Source: Pseudomonas sp. (lineage in GTDB: Bacteria > Pseudomonadota > Gammaproteobacteria > Pseudomonadales > Pseudomonadaceae). From it: a stretch of DNA of 39,749 nucleotides. The notes beneath the pieces were generated by a model. That model saw only the letters and a list, made by a program, of their open reading frames with translations, was not told where the DNA came from and did not search any database. The DNA is taken from positions 1-39,749 of the forward strand of contig NZ_JAUYNP010000226.1 in the NCBI RefSeq assembly GCF_030696055.1, given 5' to 3'. This document shows, one piece after another, positions 16,401-23,409 of the stretch. The position numbers and the translations under genes are program-made. The number at the start of each line of letters is the position of its first letter. The first letter of the stretch is position 1.

Positions 16401-17549
16401 ATGGCTGCCTTCCAGGACTATTTCGACGACTCCCACCAACTGGTCCGCGATTCGGTGCGGCGTTTCGTTGAGCGCGAGGTCCTGCCGCATATCGATGATT
16501 GGGAGGAGGCCGAGGAGTTTCCCCGGGAGCTCTATCTCAAGGCCGGCGCCGCGGGCATCCTCGGCATAGGTTATCCGGAGCAATTCGGCGGTAGCCATGA
16601 AGGCGATGTGTTCGCCAAGGTGGCGGCCAGCGAAGAGCTGATGCGCAGCGGCTCCGGCGGTCTGGTGGCGGGGCTCGGTTCCCTGGATATCGGCCTGCCG
16701 CCCATAGTCAAATGGGCAAAGCCGTCGCTGCGCGAGCGGGTGGTGCCGCAGGTACTCTCCGGCGAGAAGATCATGGCGCTGGCGGTGACCGAGCCCTCCG
16801 GCGGCTCCGATGTGGCCAATCTGAAAACCCGAGCGGTGCGCGATGGCGACTTCTACCGCGTGAGCGGCAGCAAGACCTTTATCACCAGCGGCGTGCGCGC
16901 CGACTACTACACGGTGGCGGTGCGCACCGGCGGTGAGGGTTTCGGCGGCGTCAGCCTGTTGCTGATCGAGAAGGGCACGCCGGGCTTCAGCGTCGGCCGC
17001 AAGCTGAAGAAGATGGGCTGGTGGGCCTCGGATACCGCCGAGCTGTTCTTCGATGACTGCTTGGTGCCGGTGGAAAACCTGATCGGCGCGGAGAATATGG
17101 GCTTCGCCTGCATCATGGCCAACTTCCAGGCCGAGCGTCTGTCTCTGGCGCTTATGGCCAATATGACCGCGCAGCTGGCGCTGGAGGAGTCGCTGAAATG
17201 GGCACGGGAGCGCGAGGCGTTCGGCAAGCCGATCGGCAAGTTCCAGGTGCTCAAGCATCGCCTGGCCGAGATGGCCACCCAGTTGGAGGTGTCGCGCGAA
17301 TTCACCTACCGCCAGGCGGCGAAGATGGCCGCAGGCCGAAGCGTGATCAAGGAAATCTCCATGGCCAAGAACTTCGCCACCGATATCGCCGACCGCCTGA
17401 CCTATGACGCGGTACAGATCATGGGCGGCATGGGCTATATGAGGGAAAGCCTGGTGGAGCGCCTGTACCGCGACAGCCGCATCCTGTCGATCGGCGGCGG
17501 CTCGCGGGAAATCATGAACGAGATCATCAGCAAGCAGATGGGCTTGTAG
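16401..17549 (+). CDS. Acyl-CoA dehydrogenase
   Basis: The 382-residue flavoprotein catalyses the alpha,beta-dehydrogenation of an acyl-CoA. The ATG at 16401 starts MAAFQDYFDDSHQLVRDSVRRFVE, the normal N-terminal helix; the ORF track begins 12 codons too early. FAD-binding motifs are ALAVTEPSGGSDVANL (~126-141) and SGSKTFITSG (~155-164); the C-terminal region has DAVQIMGGMGYMRES. The position of the short/medium-chain catalytic Glu is replaced by IGGGSREI. A Glu at 245 (FQAERLSLA) occupies the helix-G position used by isovaleryl- and long-chain-type enzymes. A long-chain or branched substrate is thus likely but not proven. I recall an equivalent gene after recR in P. aeruginosa. Confidence 0.93.
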   Translation: MAAFQDYFDDSHQLVRDSVRRFVEREVLPHIDDWEEAEEFPRELYLKAGAAGILGIGYPEQFGGSHEGDVFAKVAASEELMRSGSGGLVAGLGSLDIGLPPIVKWAKPSLRERVVPQVLSGEKIMALAVTEPSGGSDVANLKTRAVRDGDFYRVSGSKTFITSGVRADYYTVAVRTGGEGFGGVSLLLIEKGTPGFSVGRKLKKMGWWASDTAELFFDDCLVPVENLIGAENMGFACIMANFQAERLSLALMANMTAQLALEESLKWAREREAFGKPIGKFQVLKHRLAEMATQLEVSREFTYRQAAKMAAGRSVIKEISMAKNFATDIADRLTYDAVQIMGGMGYMRESLVERLYRDSRILSIGGGSREIMNEIISKQMGL

Positions 17550-17591
17550 GACGACAGTTGCTTGCCCGCATGAAATTATTGCTGTAGCTTT

Positions 17592-17621
17592 TCATGAAAT
17601 TACATAAATGTAATTTCATGA
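17592..17621. promoter_or_regulatory. Perfect palindromic operator of the polyamine operon
   Basis: TCATGAAATTACA, four bases, then TGTAATTTCATGA form a perfect 13-bp-arm palindrome ending eight bases before the oxidase ATG. A further half-site, CATGAAATTA, lies 24 bases upstream at 17569-17578, on the same face of the helix only if the repeat spacing is about two turns. A weak -35/-10 pair (TTGCTG 17579, TACATA 17601) would put the palindrome over the -10. The natural candidate to bind is the XRE-cupin regulator encoded in the same operon. Confidence 0.8.
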
Positions 17622-17628
17622 GGCTTTG

Positions 17629-18918
17629 ATGTTCAAGCAATCCCAGCAGCATCTGGATACCTACTACGCCCACAGTTGCCGTGACCAGCTGCGTGAATAC
17701 GCGCCGCTGCAAGGCGCGCAGCGCTATGACGTAGCGGTGGTGGGTGCCGGTTTCAGTGGCTTGCACACGGCGCTGCGTCTGGCTCAGGCCGGCAAGCGCG
17801 TGGTGCTGCTGGAGGCTAGCCGGGTGGCCTGGGCCGCATCCGGGCGCAATGGCGGCCAGGCGATTCTCGGTTGGTCCTGCGATATGCCGCCGCTGGAGCG
17901 GGCCCTCGGCCTGGAACGCGCACGCCGCCTGTGGGATGGCATGCGCTGGGCCGCCGATGAGATCCGCGCGCTGCCGCAGCGCCATGGCTTCGACTGCGAC
18001 TACCGCGCCGGCCATCTGTGGACCTCGGTGATGCCGCGGCGGGTGGCCATGCTGCACGAGTGGCAGGAACATGCCGCGCACAAGTGGGGCCATGACCAGC
18101 TGCAATTTATCCCCCGCGAACAGCTTGGCAGCTGGGTGGCCAGCGAGCGCTATCAGGCTGGTCTCTATGATCCTCTGGGTGGCCATCTCAATCCGCTGAA
18201 ATTGGCCCTGGGCCTGGCCGATGCTTTCCAGCGCGCCGGCGGAGTGATTCACGAGCAGAGCCGGGTGCTCAGTTATCACCGTGGGGCTGATGGCTATCAC
18301 CTCACTACCGCCGCCGGCAGCGTGCAGGCCGAGGTATTGGTGCTGGCCTGCAATGCCTATATCGACAAGCTGGACCCGCAACTGGCGGGGCGCATCCTGC
18401 CGGTGGGCAACTACCAGGTGGCCACCGCGCCGCTGGACCCGGCCCAGGCCGAGGCGTTGTTGCCGCGCAACAGCTGCGTCACCGACAACCAGTTTGTGCT
18501 GGATTACTTCCGCCGCACCCCGGACCACCGCCTGCTGTTCGGCGGCGGCTGCACCTACCTGGGCGGCCTGCCCAAGGATATCGCCGCGGCCACCCGGCCC
18601 TTTATCGAGCGGGTGTTCCCGCAACTGGCCGGGGTGCCCATCGAGTTTTCCTGGGGCGGGCATCTGGATATCAGCCTGCACCGCACCCCGGATATCGGCG
18701 GTGCGGACAACCGTTACTGGCTGCAGGGCTATTCCGGTCACGGTGTGTTGCCGACCCTGGCGGCGGCAAGGGCGGTGGCGGATGCCATTCTCGGCGACGC
18801 CGAGGAGCTGGAGCTGTACCAGAGCCTGCGCAATCCGCAGTTCCCCGGTGGCGAGTTGCTGGCCGCGCCGCTGGAAGCTGCGGGCAAGGCCTGGTACCGC
18901 CTACGTGACTTTATTTGA
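17629..18918 (+). CDS. puuB: FAD-dependent gamma-glutamylpolyamine oxidase (PuuB/PauB/OrdL type)
   Basis: The 429-residue D-amino-acid-oxidase-fold flavoenzyme is likely to oxidise gamma-glutamyl-putrescine or a related glutamylated amine to the aldehyde. The N-terminus YYAHSC is followed by the Rossmann motif YDVAVVGAGFSGLHTALRLA and the acid residue in LLEASRVAWAASGRNGGQ. That string, with SGRNGGQ contacting FAD, is typical of PuuB/OrdL proteins. The C-terminal FAD motif is WLQGYSGHGVLPT. The ATG at 17629 has AGG spaced five bases away, directly after the operator palindrome. Next are an XRE-cupin regulator, a glutamine-synthetase-like ligase and an aminotransferase, i.e. the Puu/Pau pathway set. 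Exact substrate (putrescine, cadaverine, spermidine) is not determinable. Confidence 0.9.
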   Translation: MFKQSQQHLDTYYAHSCRDQLREYAPLQGAQRYDVAVVGAGFSGLHTALRLAQAGKRVVLLEASRVAWAASGRNGGQAILGWSCDMPPLERALGLERARRLWDGMRWAADEIRALPQRHGFDCDYRAGHLWTSVMPRRVAMLHEWQEHAAHKWGHDQLQFIPREQLGSWVASERYQAGLYDPLGGHLNPLKLALGLADAFQRAGGVIHEQSRVLSYHRGADGYHLTTAAGSVQAEVLVLACNAYIDKLDPQLAGRILPVGNYQVATAPLDPAQAEALLPRNSCVTDNQFVLDYFRRTPDHRLLFGGGCTYLGGLPKDIAAATRPFIERVFPQLAGVPIEFSWGGHLDISLHRTPDIGGADNRYWLQGYSGHGVLPTLAAARAVADAILGDAEELELYQSLRNPQFPGGELLAAPLEAAGKAWYRLRDFI

Positions 18919-18931
18919 TTCGGGAGCTGTC

Positions 18932-19489
18932 ATGGACAAGCAAGAAGAAATGGCTGCGTTGGCCATCCTTATCCACGACCTGCGCAAGCACAAGAAGATG
19001 ACCCTGAGCGACCTGGCCGAACGTATCGGCCGTTCGGTGGGCTTCCTGTCCCAGGTCGAGCGCGGCCTGTCGCGGCCGACCGTGGCCGACCTCACCGCCA
19101 TCAGCGAGGCGCTGGATGTGCCCACCACCTATTTCTACAGCCTGGGCAAGCCCCGCGCGCTGCGTTGGGTCACCCGCCCGGGCGAGCGGCGCACCCTGTA
19201 TTTCGCCGACGGCATCACCGACATCCTCACCTCACCGAATATGCACGGCGCCTTCAATATGCTCGAAAGCCTGTTGGAACCCGGCGCCAGCAGCGGCGAG
19301 CGGCAGATGAGCGACCGCTCCGAACAGGGCGGCTATGTGCTCGAAGGCGAGCTGTGCCTGTGGCTCGGCGAGGACGAGGAGTGCGCCACCCTGTATCCGG
19401 GCGATGCCTTTCAGGTCGCCAGCTATGCCCGTTTCCGCTACGCCAACCAGAGCGACAAGCCCGCCCGGGTGCTCTGGGTTTACAACTGA
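18932..19489 (+). CDS. XRE-cupin transcriptional regulator (PuuR/PauR-like)
   Basis: The 185-residue regulator has an N-terminal helix-turn-helix of the XRE family (residues ~11-65; MTLSDLAERIGRSVGFLSQVERGLSRPT) and a C-terminal cupin sensor domain (~110-180; EQGGYVLEGELCLWLGEDE, YPGDAFQV, RVLWVYN). This two-domain layout matches PuuR and PauR, which repress polyamine catabolism until inducer binds the cupin. The true start is the ATG at 18932 (GGGAG upstream); the ORF track fused it to an out-of-frame stretch over the oxidase. Being the second gene of the operon it probably regulates, it should be autoregulated through the palindrome before the first gene. Inducer unknown; putrescine or glutamylputrescine would be the first guesses. 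Confidence 0.92.
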   Translation: MDKQEEMAALAILIHDLRKHKKMTLSDLAERIGRSVGFLSQVERGLSRPTVADLTAISEALDVPTTYFYSLGKPRALRWVTRPGERRTLYFADGITDILTSPNMHGAFNMLESLLEPGASSGERQMSDRSEQGGYVLEGELCLWLGEDEECATLYPGDAFQVASYARFRYANQSDKPARVLWVYN

Positions 19490-19522
19490 TTTGCCACACC
19501 CCCTGACCAAGGATTTATAACA

Positions 19523-20869
19523 ATGACAGCCTCCAGTACCGACCTGCTCAATGAGGTCCGTGCCTTCCGCCAACGCCATCCCGAGGTGCGTTTCGTCGAC
19601 TTGATCTGCCTGGACATTCCCGGGCACTTCTACGGCAAGCGCTACCCCATCGAGATGCTGGAGAAGGTCGCCGCCGGCAGCGCCCTCAAGCTGCCGCAGA
19701 ACTGCGTACTGCTGGGGGCCCAGGGCGGCCTCTATGAAATCGGTGAGTACTGCTTCCATGACGGCGACCCGGATGCACCGCGGCGCCTGATTCCCGGCAC
19801 CCTGAAGCCGGTGACCTGGGAAAATCAGCCCCTGGGGCAGATGCTGATCAGCTCAGACGGCACCCATGCGCCCATCGAATTCGAGCCGCGCGAAGTGCTG
19901 GCCAAGGTGGTCGAGCGCCTGGCGCGCAAGGGCATTCGCCCGGTGGTGGCCTTCGAGCTGGAGTTCTACCTGTTCGACAAGGCGCTCAAGGAGGGCCTGC
20001 CGCAGTTCCCCCGCGACGCCTTGAGCGGCGACGCCGACGATCAGCCGAATATGCATATCGAGCGCCTGTCGCGTTTTAGCGAAGTGCTCGATGACATGAC
20101 CGAGACCGCCCGCGAGCAGGGCATCGAGGCCACGGTGATTACCGCCGAACTGGGCCCGGGCCAGTTCGAGATCAACTTTGCCCACTGCCATGATCCGCTG
20201 CAGGCCGCCGACTGGTCGGCGCTGTTCTGCCGCAGCACCCGCGGTGTGGCGCTCAAGCATGGCCAGCGCGCCAGCTTTATGGCCAAGCCCTATCTGCAAT
20301 ATCCGGGCAGCGGCATGCATATCCACGTCAGCCTGTACGACGAAGCCGGCCACAACCTGCTGGCCAAGGAGCAGCAGCAACCGCTACGCCATGCCGTGGC
20401 CGGTTGCCTCGATCTGCTGCCGCAGCTGATGCCGATCTACGCGCCGAATCACAACAGCTACCGCCGCTTCGGCGCCATGGTCAACTCGGCGAGCAAGGCC
20501 AGCTGGGGCTATGAAGACCGCGACGCCTGCGTGCGCATTCCCGAATCCGATGAGCGCAACCTGCGCCTGGAGTTCCGCCTGCCCGGCGCCGACGCCAACC
20601 CTTATCTGGTTCTGGCGGCGCTGTTGGTCAGCATCGAGCAGGGCCTGGAGGCGCGCCGCGAGCCGATCGCTCCGCTGAATGACGACCGCGCCAGCGGTAT
20701 CGACTTCCCCAAGGACATGCTCGAAGCCGTGCGCCAGATGCGTGACAGCTCGGCGGTGAATGCAGGCCTGGGCGAGGAATTCGTCATGGTCTATTGCGAG
20801 AACAAACGCCAGGACCATCTGGCCTTTTTGAATGAAATTAATCAACGCGAATACCGCTGGTATCTCTAA
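19523..20869 (+). CDS. puuA: Glutamine synthetase-like gamma-glutamylpolyamine ligase
   Basis: The 448-residue glutamine synthetase-family enzyme is expected to ligate glutamate to a polyamine amino group with ATP. Family signatures include the N-terminal beta-grasp region (FVDLICLDIPGHFYGKRYP), ELEFYLF (metal ligands), ELGPGQFEINFAHC, YPGSGMHIHVSLYD, the ATP-binding APNHNSYRRFGAMVNS, and RLEFRLPGADANPYL. It lacks the adenylylation-loop Tyr context of GlnA as far as I can see, as expected for PuuA/PauA/Spu-type ligases. AAGGA lies upstream of the ATG. The last six codons (YRWYL and stop) are exactly repeated as a tandem 18-bp copy after the stop. The specific Pau paralogue cannot be assigned, so the symbol denotes the family. 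Confidence 0.9.
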   Translation: MTASSTDLLNEVRAFRQRHPEVRFVDLICLDIPGHFYGKRYPIEMLEKVAAGSALKLPQNCVLLGAQGGLYEIGEYCFHDGDPDAPRRLIPGTLKPVTWENQPLGQMLISSDGTHAPIEFEPREVLAKVVERLARKGIRPVVAFELEFYLFDKALKEGLPQFPRDALSGDADDQPNMHIERLSRFSEVLDDMTETAREQGIEATVITAELGPGQFEINFAHCHDPLQAADWSALFCRSTRGVALKHGQRASFMAKPYLQYPGSGMHIHVSLYDEAGHNLLAKEQQQPLRHAVAGCLDLLPQLMPIYAPNHNSYRRFGAMVNSASKASWGYEDRDACVRIPESDERNLRLEFRLPGADANPYLVLAALLVSIEQGLEARREPIAPLNDDRASGIDFPKDMLEAVRQMRDSSAVNAGLGEEFVMVYCENKRQDHLAFLNEINQREYRWYL

Positions 20870-20887
20870 TACCGCTGGTATCTGTAA
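20852..20887 (+). repeat. Tandem 18-bp duplication at the puuA stop
   Basis: TACCGCTGGTATCTCTAA is immediately followed by TACCGCTGGTATCTGTAA. The two 18-base units differ at one synonymous position, and each encodes YRWYL-stop in the same frame. The second copy precedes the aminotransferase ribosome site (AGGAGGGG). Confidence 0.9.
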
Positions 20888-20896
20888 GGAGGGGCT

Positions 20897-22252
20897 ATGA
20901 ACAACCCGAAAACCGCTCAATGGCAGGCCATGAGCCGCGACCATCACCTGGCGCCGTTCAGCGATTATCAGCAGCTGAGCGACACCGGCCCGCGCATCAT
21001 AGTCCGGGGTGACGGCGTATATGTGTGGGACAGCGAAGGCAACAAGATCCTCGACGGCATGGCCGGGCTCTGGTGCGCCGCCATCGGCTACGGTCGCGAT
21101 GAGCTGGCCGACGCCGCCAGCAAGCAGATGAAAACGCTGCCGTTCTACAACACCTTCTTTATGACAGCCCACCCGCCGGTGCTTGAGTTGGCCAAGGTGA
21201 TCGCCGAGATCGCGCCCAAGGGCATGAGCCACGTGTTCTTCACAGGCTCAGGCTCGGAAGGCAACGACACCATGCTGCGTATGGTCCGCCACTACTGGGC
21301 GATCAAGGGCCAACCGGAGAAGCAGGTGATCATCAGCCGTATCAACGGCTACCACGGCTCCACCGTGGCCGGCGCCGCGCTGGGTGGTATGGCCGGCATG
21401 CACGCCCAGGGCGGCACGCTGCCGGGCATCGTGCATATCCCGCAGCCGTACTGGTTCGCCGAGGGCGGCGACAAGACCCCGGAAGAGTTCGGCATCTGGG
21501 CCGCCGAGCAGCTGGAAGCCAAGATCCTCGAAGTCGGCGTGGACAAGGTCGCCGCCTTTATCGCCGAGCCGATCCAGGGCGCCGGTGGTGTGATAGTGCC
21601 GCCGGAAACCTACTGGCCGAAAATTCGCGAGATCCTCGCCAAGTACGACATCCTGTTTGTCGCCGACGAAGTGATCTGCGGTTTCGGTCGCACCGGCGAG
21701 TGGTTCGGCAGCGACTATTACGGCAACACCCCGGACCTGATGACCATCGCCAAGGGCCTGACCAGCGGCTACGTGCCCATGGGTGGCCTGATCGTCAGCG
21801 ACAAGGTGTTCGATGTGATCAAGACCGCGGGGGACTTCAACCACGGCTTTACCTACTCCGGTCACCCGGTGGCGGCCGCGGTAGCCCTGGAAAATATCCG
21901 CATCCTGCGCGACGAAAAGATCATCGAAACCGTGCGCAGTGAAACCGCGCCCTATCTGCAAAAGCGCCTGCGCGAACTGCTCGACCATCCGCTGGTGGGT
22001 GAAGTGCGTGGTGTCGGCATGCTCGGCGCCATCGAGCTGGTCAAGGACAAGACCAGCCGCGCCCGCTATGAAGGCAAGGGCGCCGGCATGATCTGCCGCG
22101 GTCACTGCTTCAACAACGGGCTGATCATGCGTGCCGTGGGTGACACCATGATCATTTCGCCGCCTTTGGTGATCAGCAAGGCCGAGATCGACGAACTGGT
22201 GGAAAAGGCGCGGCTGTGCCTGGATCTAACCCTGGCCGATTTGCAGAGGTAA
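20897..22252 (+). CDS. spuC: Class III aminotransferase, putrescine-pyruvate type
   Basis: The 451-residue PLP-dependent omega-aminotransferase strongly resembles Pseudomonas SpuC (putrescine/polyamine:pyruvate aminotransferase). It shares SRDHHLAPFSDY, GMAGLWCAAIGYGRDEL, FIAEPIQGAGGVIVPPETYWPKIREILAKYDI, ADEVICGFGRTGEWFGS and AVGDTMIISPPLVIS. The Schiff-base lysine is K286 in MTIAKGLTSGYVPMGG, and the PLP-ring Asp is D257 in VADEVI. The usual SGSEAND is SGSEGND here, a small deviation in the phosphate-binding turn. It follows the ligase by 27 bases with a strong ribosome site and is closed by a long terminator, so it is the last gene of the operon. It provides a direct transamination route beside the glutamylation route. 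Confidence 0.93.
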   Translation: MNNPKTAQWQAMSRDHHLAPFSDYQQLSDTGPRIIVRGDGVYVWDSEGNKILDGMAGLWCAAIGYGRDELADAASKQMKTLPFYNTFFMTAHPPVLELAKVIAEIAPKGMSHVFFTGSGSEGNDTMLRMVRHYWAIKGQPEKQVIISRINGYHGSTVAGAALGGMAGMHAQGGTLPGIVHIPQPYWFAEGGDKTPEEFGIWAAEQLEAKILEVGVDKVAAFIAEPIQGAGGVIVPPETYWPKIREILAKYDILFVADEVICGFGRTGEWFGSDYYGNTPDLMTIAKGLTSGYVPMGGLIVSDKVFDVIKTAGDFNHGFTYSGHPVAAAVALENIRILRDEKIIETVRSETAPYLQKRLRELLDHPLVGEVRGVGMLGAIELVKDKTSRARYEGKGAGMICRGHCFNNGLIMRAVGDTMIISPPLVISKAEIDELVEKARLCLDLTLADLQR

Positions 22253-22276
22253 CAGATCGGCTGCGCGGCATTTGCT

Positions 22277-22318
22277 AAACGCATAGGGCCGGCATTTGCC
22301 GGCCCTATGCGTTTTAGA
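22277..22318 (+). terminator. Terminator of the polyamine operon
   Basis: AAACGCATAGGGCCGGCA and TGCCGGCCCTATGCGTTT form a perfect 18-bp stem around a two-base TT centre, followed by TTAGATT. It begins 24 bases after the spuC stop. Such a long stem with A/T flanks should stop transcription in both directions, separating the operon from the repeat region and the convergent SDR gene. Confidence 0.88.
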
Positions 22319-22321
22319 TTC

Positions 22322-22481
22322 GTAGGGTGGGTTAGTGGCGCCGAACAGGGGTTGAGTGGCAACTGCGGTATAGGGGCGCCACGTAACCCACCAAGCGGTA
22401 ATCGCCTATCACTGCTTGGTGGGTTACGGCGCCAATGACTAAGTAGTAACAGATAGCCCGTGCCCAGGCGCCCCACCCTAC
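22322..22481. repeat. GTAGGGTGGG-ended composite palindromic element
   Basis: This 160-base element starts GTAGGGTGGG and ends CCCACCCTAC. Inside is a perfect 14-bp inverted repeat (GTAACCCACCAAGC at 22383-22396, GCTTGGTGGGTTAC at 22414-22427), flanked on both sides by GGCGCC. The left end GGTGGGTTAGTGGCGCC also pairs with GGCGCCACGTAACCCACC. It looks like two overlapping palindromic units, of a MITE/REP-like kind, between convergent genes. Shared GTAGGKTGG ends link it to elements at 31785 and 32802. Confidence 0.75.
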
Positions 22482-22527
22482 AAAAGCTGCCTTCTGTACC
22501 CTATGCGTTGGCGCGTCCGGCTGACGT

Positions 22528-23409
22528 TTATTCGGTTACTTCAACGGCCTTGGCCTTGGCCTTGGGCGCAAAGCGCGCGGCCAGGCGCATGGAAGCGGTG
22601 ACCAGACGCTGGTAGAAGGCCGGCCACAGGCGCTGCATGGCGTCCAGGGCGTAGGCGTCCGGGCCGATCAGGATGCGCCGCTTATTCGCCAGAACGCCAT
22701 TGATAATCACCTGGGCGGCCTTCTCCGGGGTGGTGCGCAGCAACTGGTCGTTAAACTGCTGGCGCGCCTGGTCGGCATCCTGGCCGGTGACGCTGCTCAG
22801 GCTGGCGTGCATTCGCGCGGTCTTGGCGATATTGGTCCTGATCCCGCCGGGGTGCACGCAGCTGGCGGACACCCCTACGCCTGCCATATCCAGCTCCTGG
22901 CGCAAGGATTCGGTAAAGCCGCGCACGGCGAATTTGCTGGCGTTGTAGGCGCTCATGCCCGGTTGGGAAAACAGCCCGAATACGCTGGAGACGTTGATGA
23001 TATGACCGCTGCCGGCCGCCTTGATATGCGGCAGAAAGGCCTTGCTGCCGTTGACCACGCCCCAGAAGTTGATAGCCATGATCCATTCGTAGTCGGCGTA
23101 GTCGTTGCCTTCCACCGTGCCGCCCTGGGCTACGCCTGCGTTGTTGAAGATGGCGTTGACCCGGCCATGCTCGGCCACCACCTGCTCGGCCCAGGCGTGC
23201 ACGGCCTCGCGGTCGGCGACGTTGACCAGGGTTTCGCTGACCTTGACCCCGAGCTTGCGGGCTTGCGCTGCGGTTTCCGCCAGGCCCTCGGCGTTGACAT
23301 CCGCCAGCGCCAGTTGGCAACCCTGGCGGGCCAGGCCGTAGGCCAGGGCGCGGCCGATGCCGGAGCCGGCGCCGGTGATGGCCGCTACCTTGTTTTCGAA
23401 CGACTTCAT
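22528..23409 (-). CDS. Short-chain dehydrogenase/reductase
   Basis: The 293-residue classical SDR starts at the ATG at 23409, overlapping the monooxygenase stop as ATGA and preceded by AGGAGG; the ORF track extends 45 codons too far. Motifs are the cofactor-binding TGAGSGIG (~12-19), the structural NNAG (FNNAGVAQGG), the catalytic Ser in INVSSVFG and the active-site YNASK (Y and K), then HPGG. The C-terminal tail is basic and hydrophobic (RLAARFAPKAKAKAVEVTE). Co-translation with the flavin monooxygenase implies a joint pathway, e.g. interconversion of an alcohol and the ketone the monooxygenase would oxidise. That substrate logic is inference. A homologue pair sits in the same position in P. 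aeruginosa as I recall (PA1537/PA1538). Confidence 0.93.
   Translation of the reverse strand: MKSFENKVAAITGAGSGIGRALAYGLARQGCQLALADVNAEGLAETAAQARKLGVKVSETLVNVADREAVHAWAEQVVAEHGRVNAIFNNAGVAQGGTVEGNDYADYEWIMAINFWGVVNGSKAFLPHIKAAGSGHIINVSSVFGLFSQPGMSAYNASKFAVRGFTESLRQELDMAGVGVSASCVHPGGIRTNIAKTARMHASLSSVTGQDADQARQQFNDQLLRTTPEKAAQVIINGVLANKRRILIGPDAYALDAMQRLWPAFYQRLVTASMRLAARFAPKAKAKAVEVTE

Noticed and set aside
17527-18741. 404-residue minus-strand ORF antisense to the FAD oxidase
   Set aside because: It is a shadow ORF; it starts inside the oxidase gene and crosses the operator palindrome.
22322-22481. Possible CRISPR-like repeats
   Set aside because: The repeated GGTGGGTTA/TAACCCACC strings are inverted, irregularly spaced and few, so this is a palindromic element and not an array.
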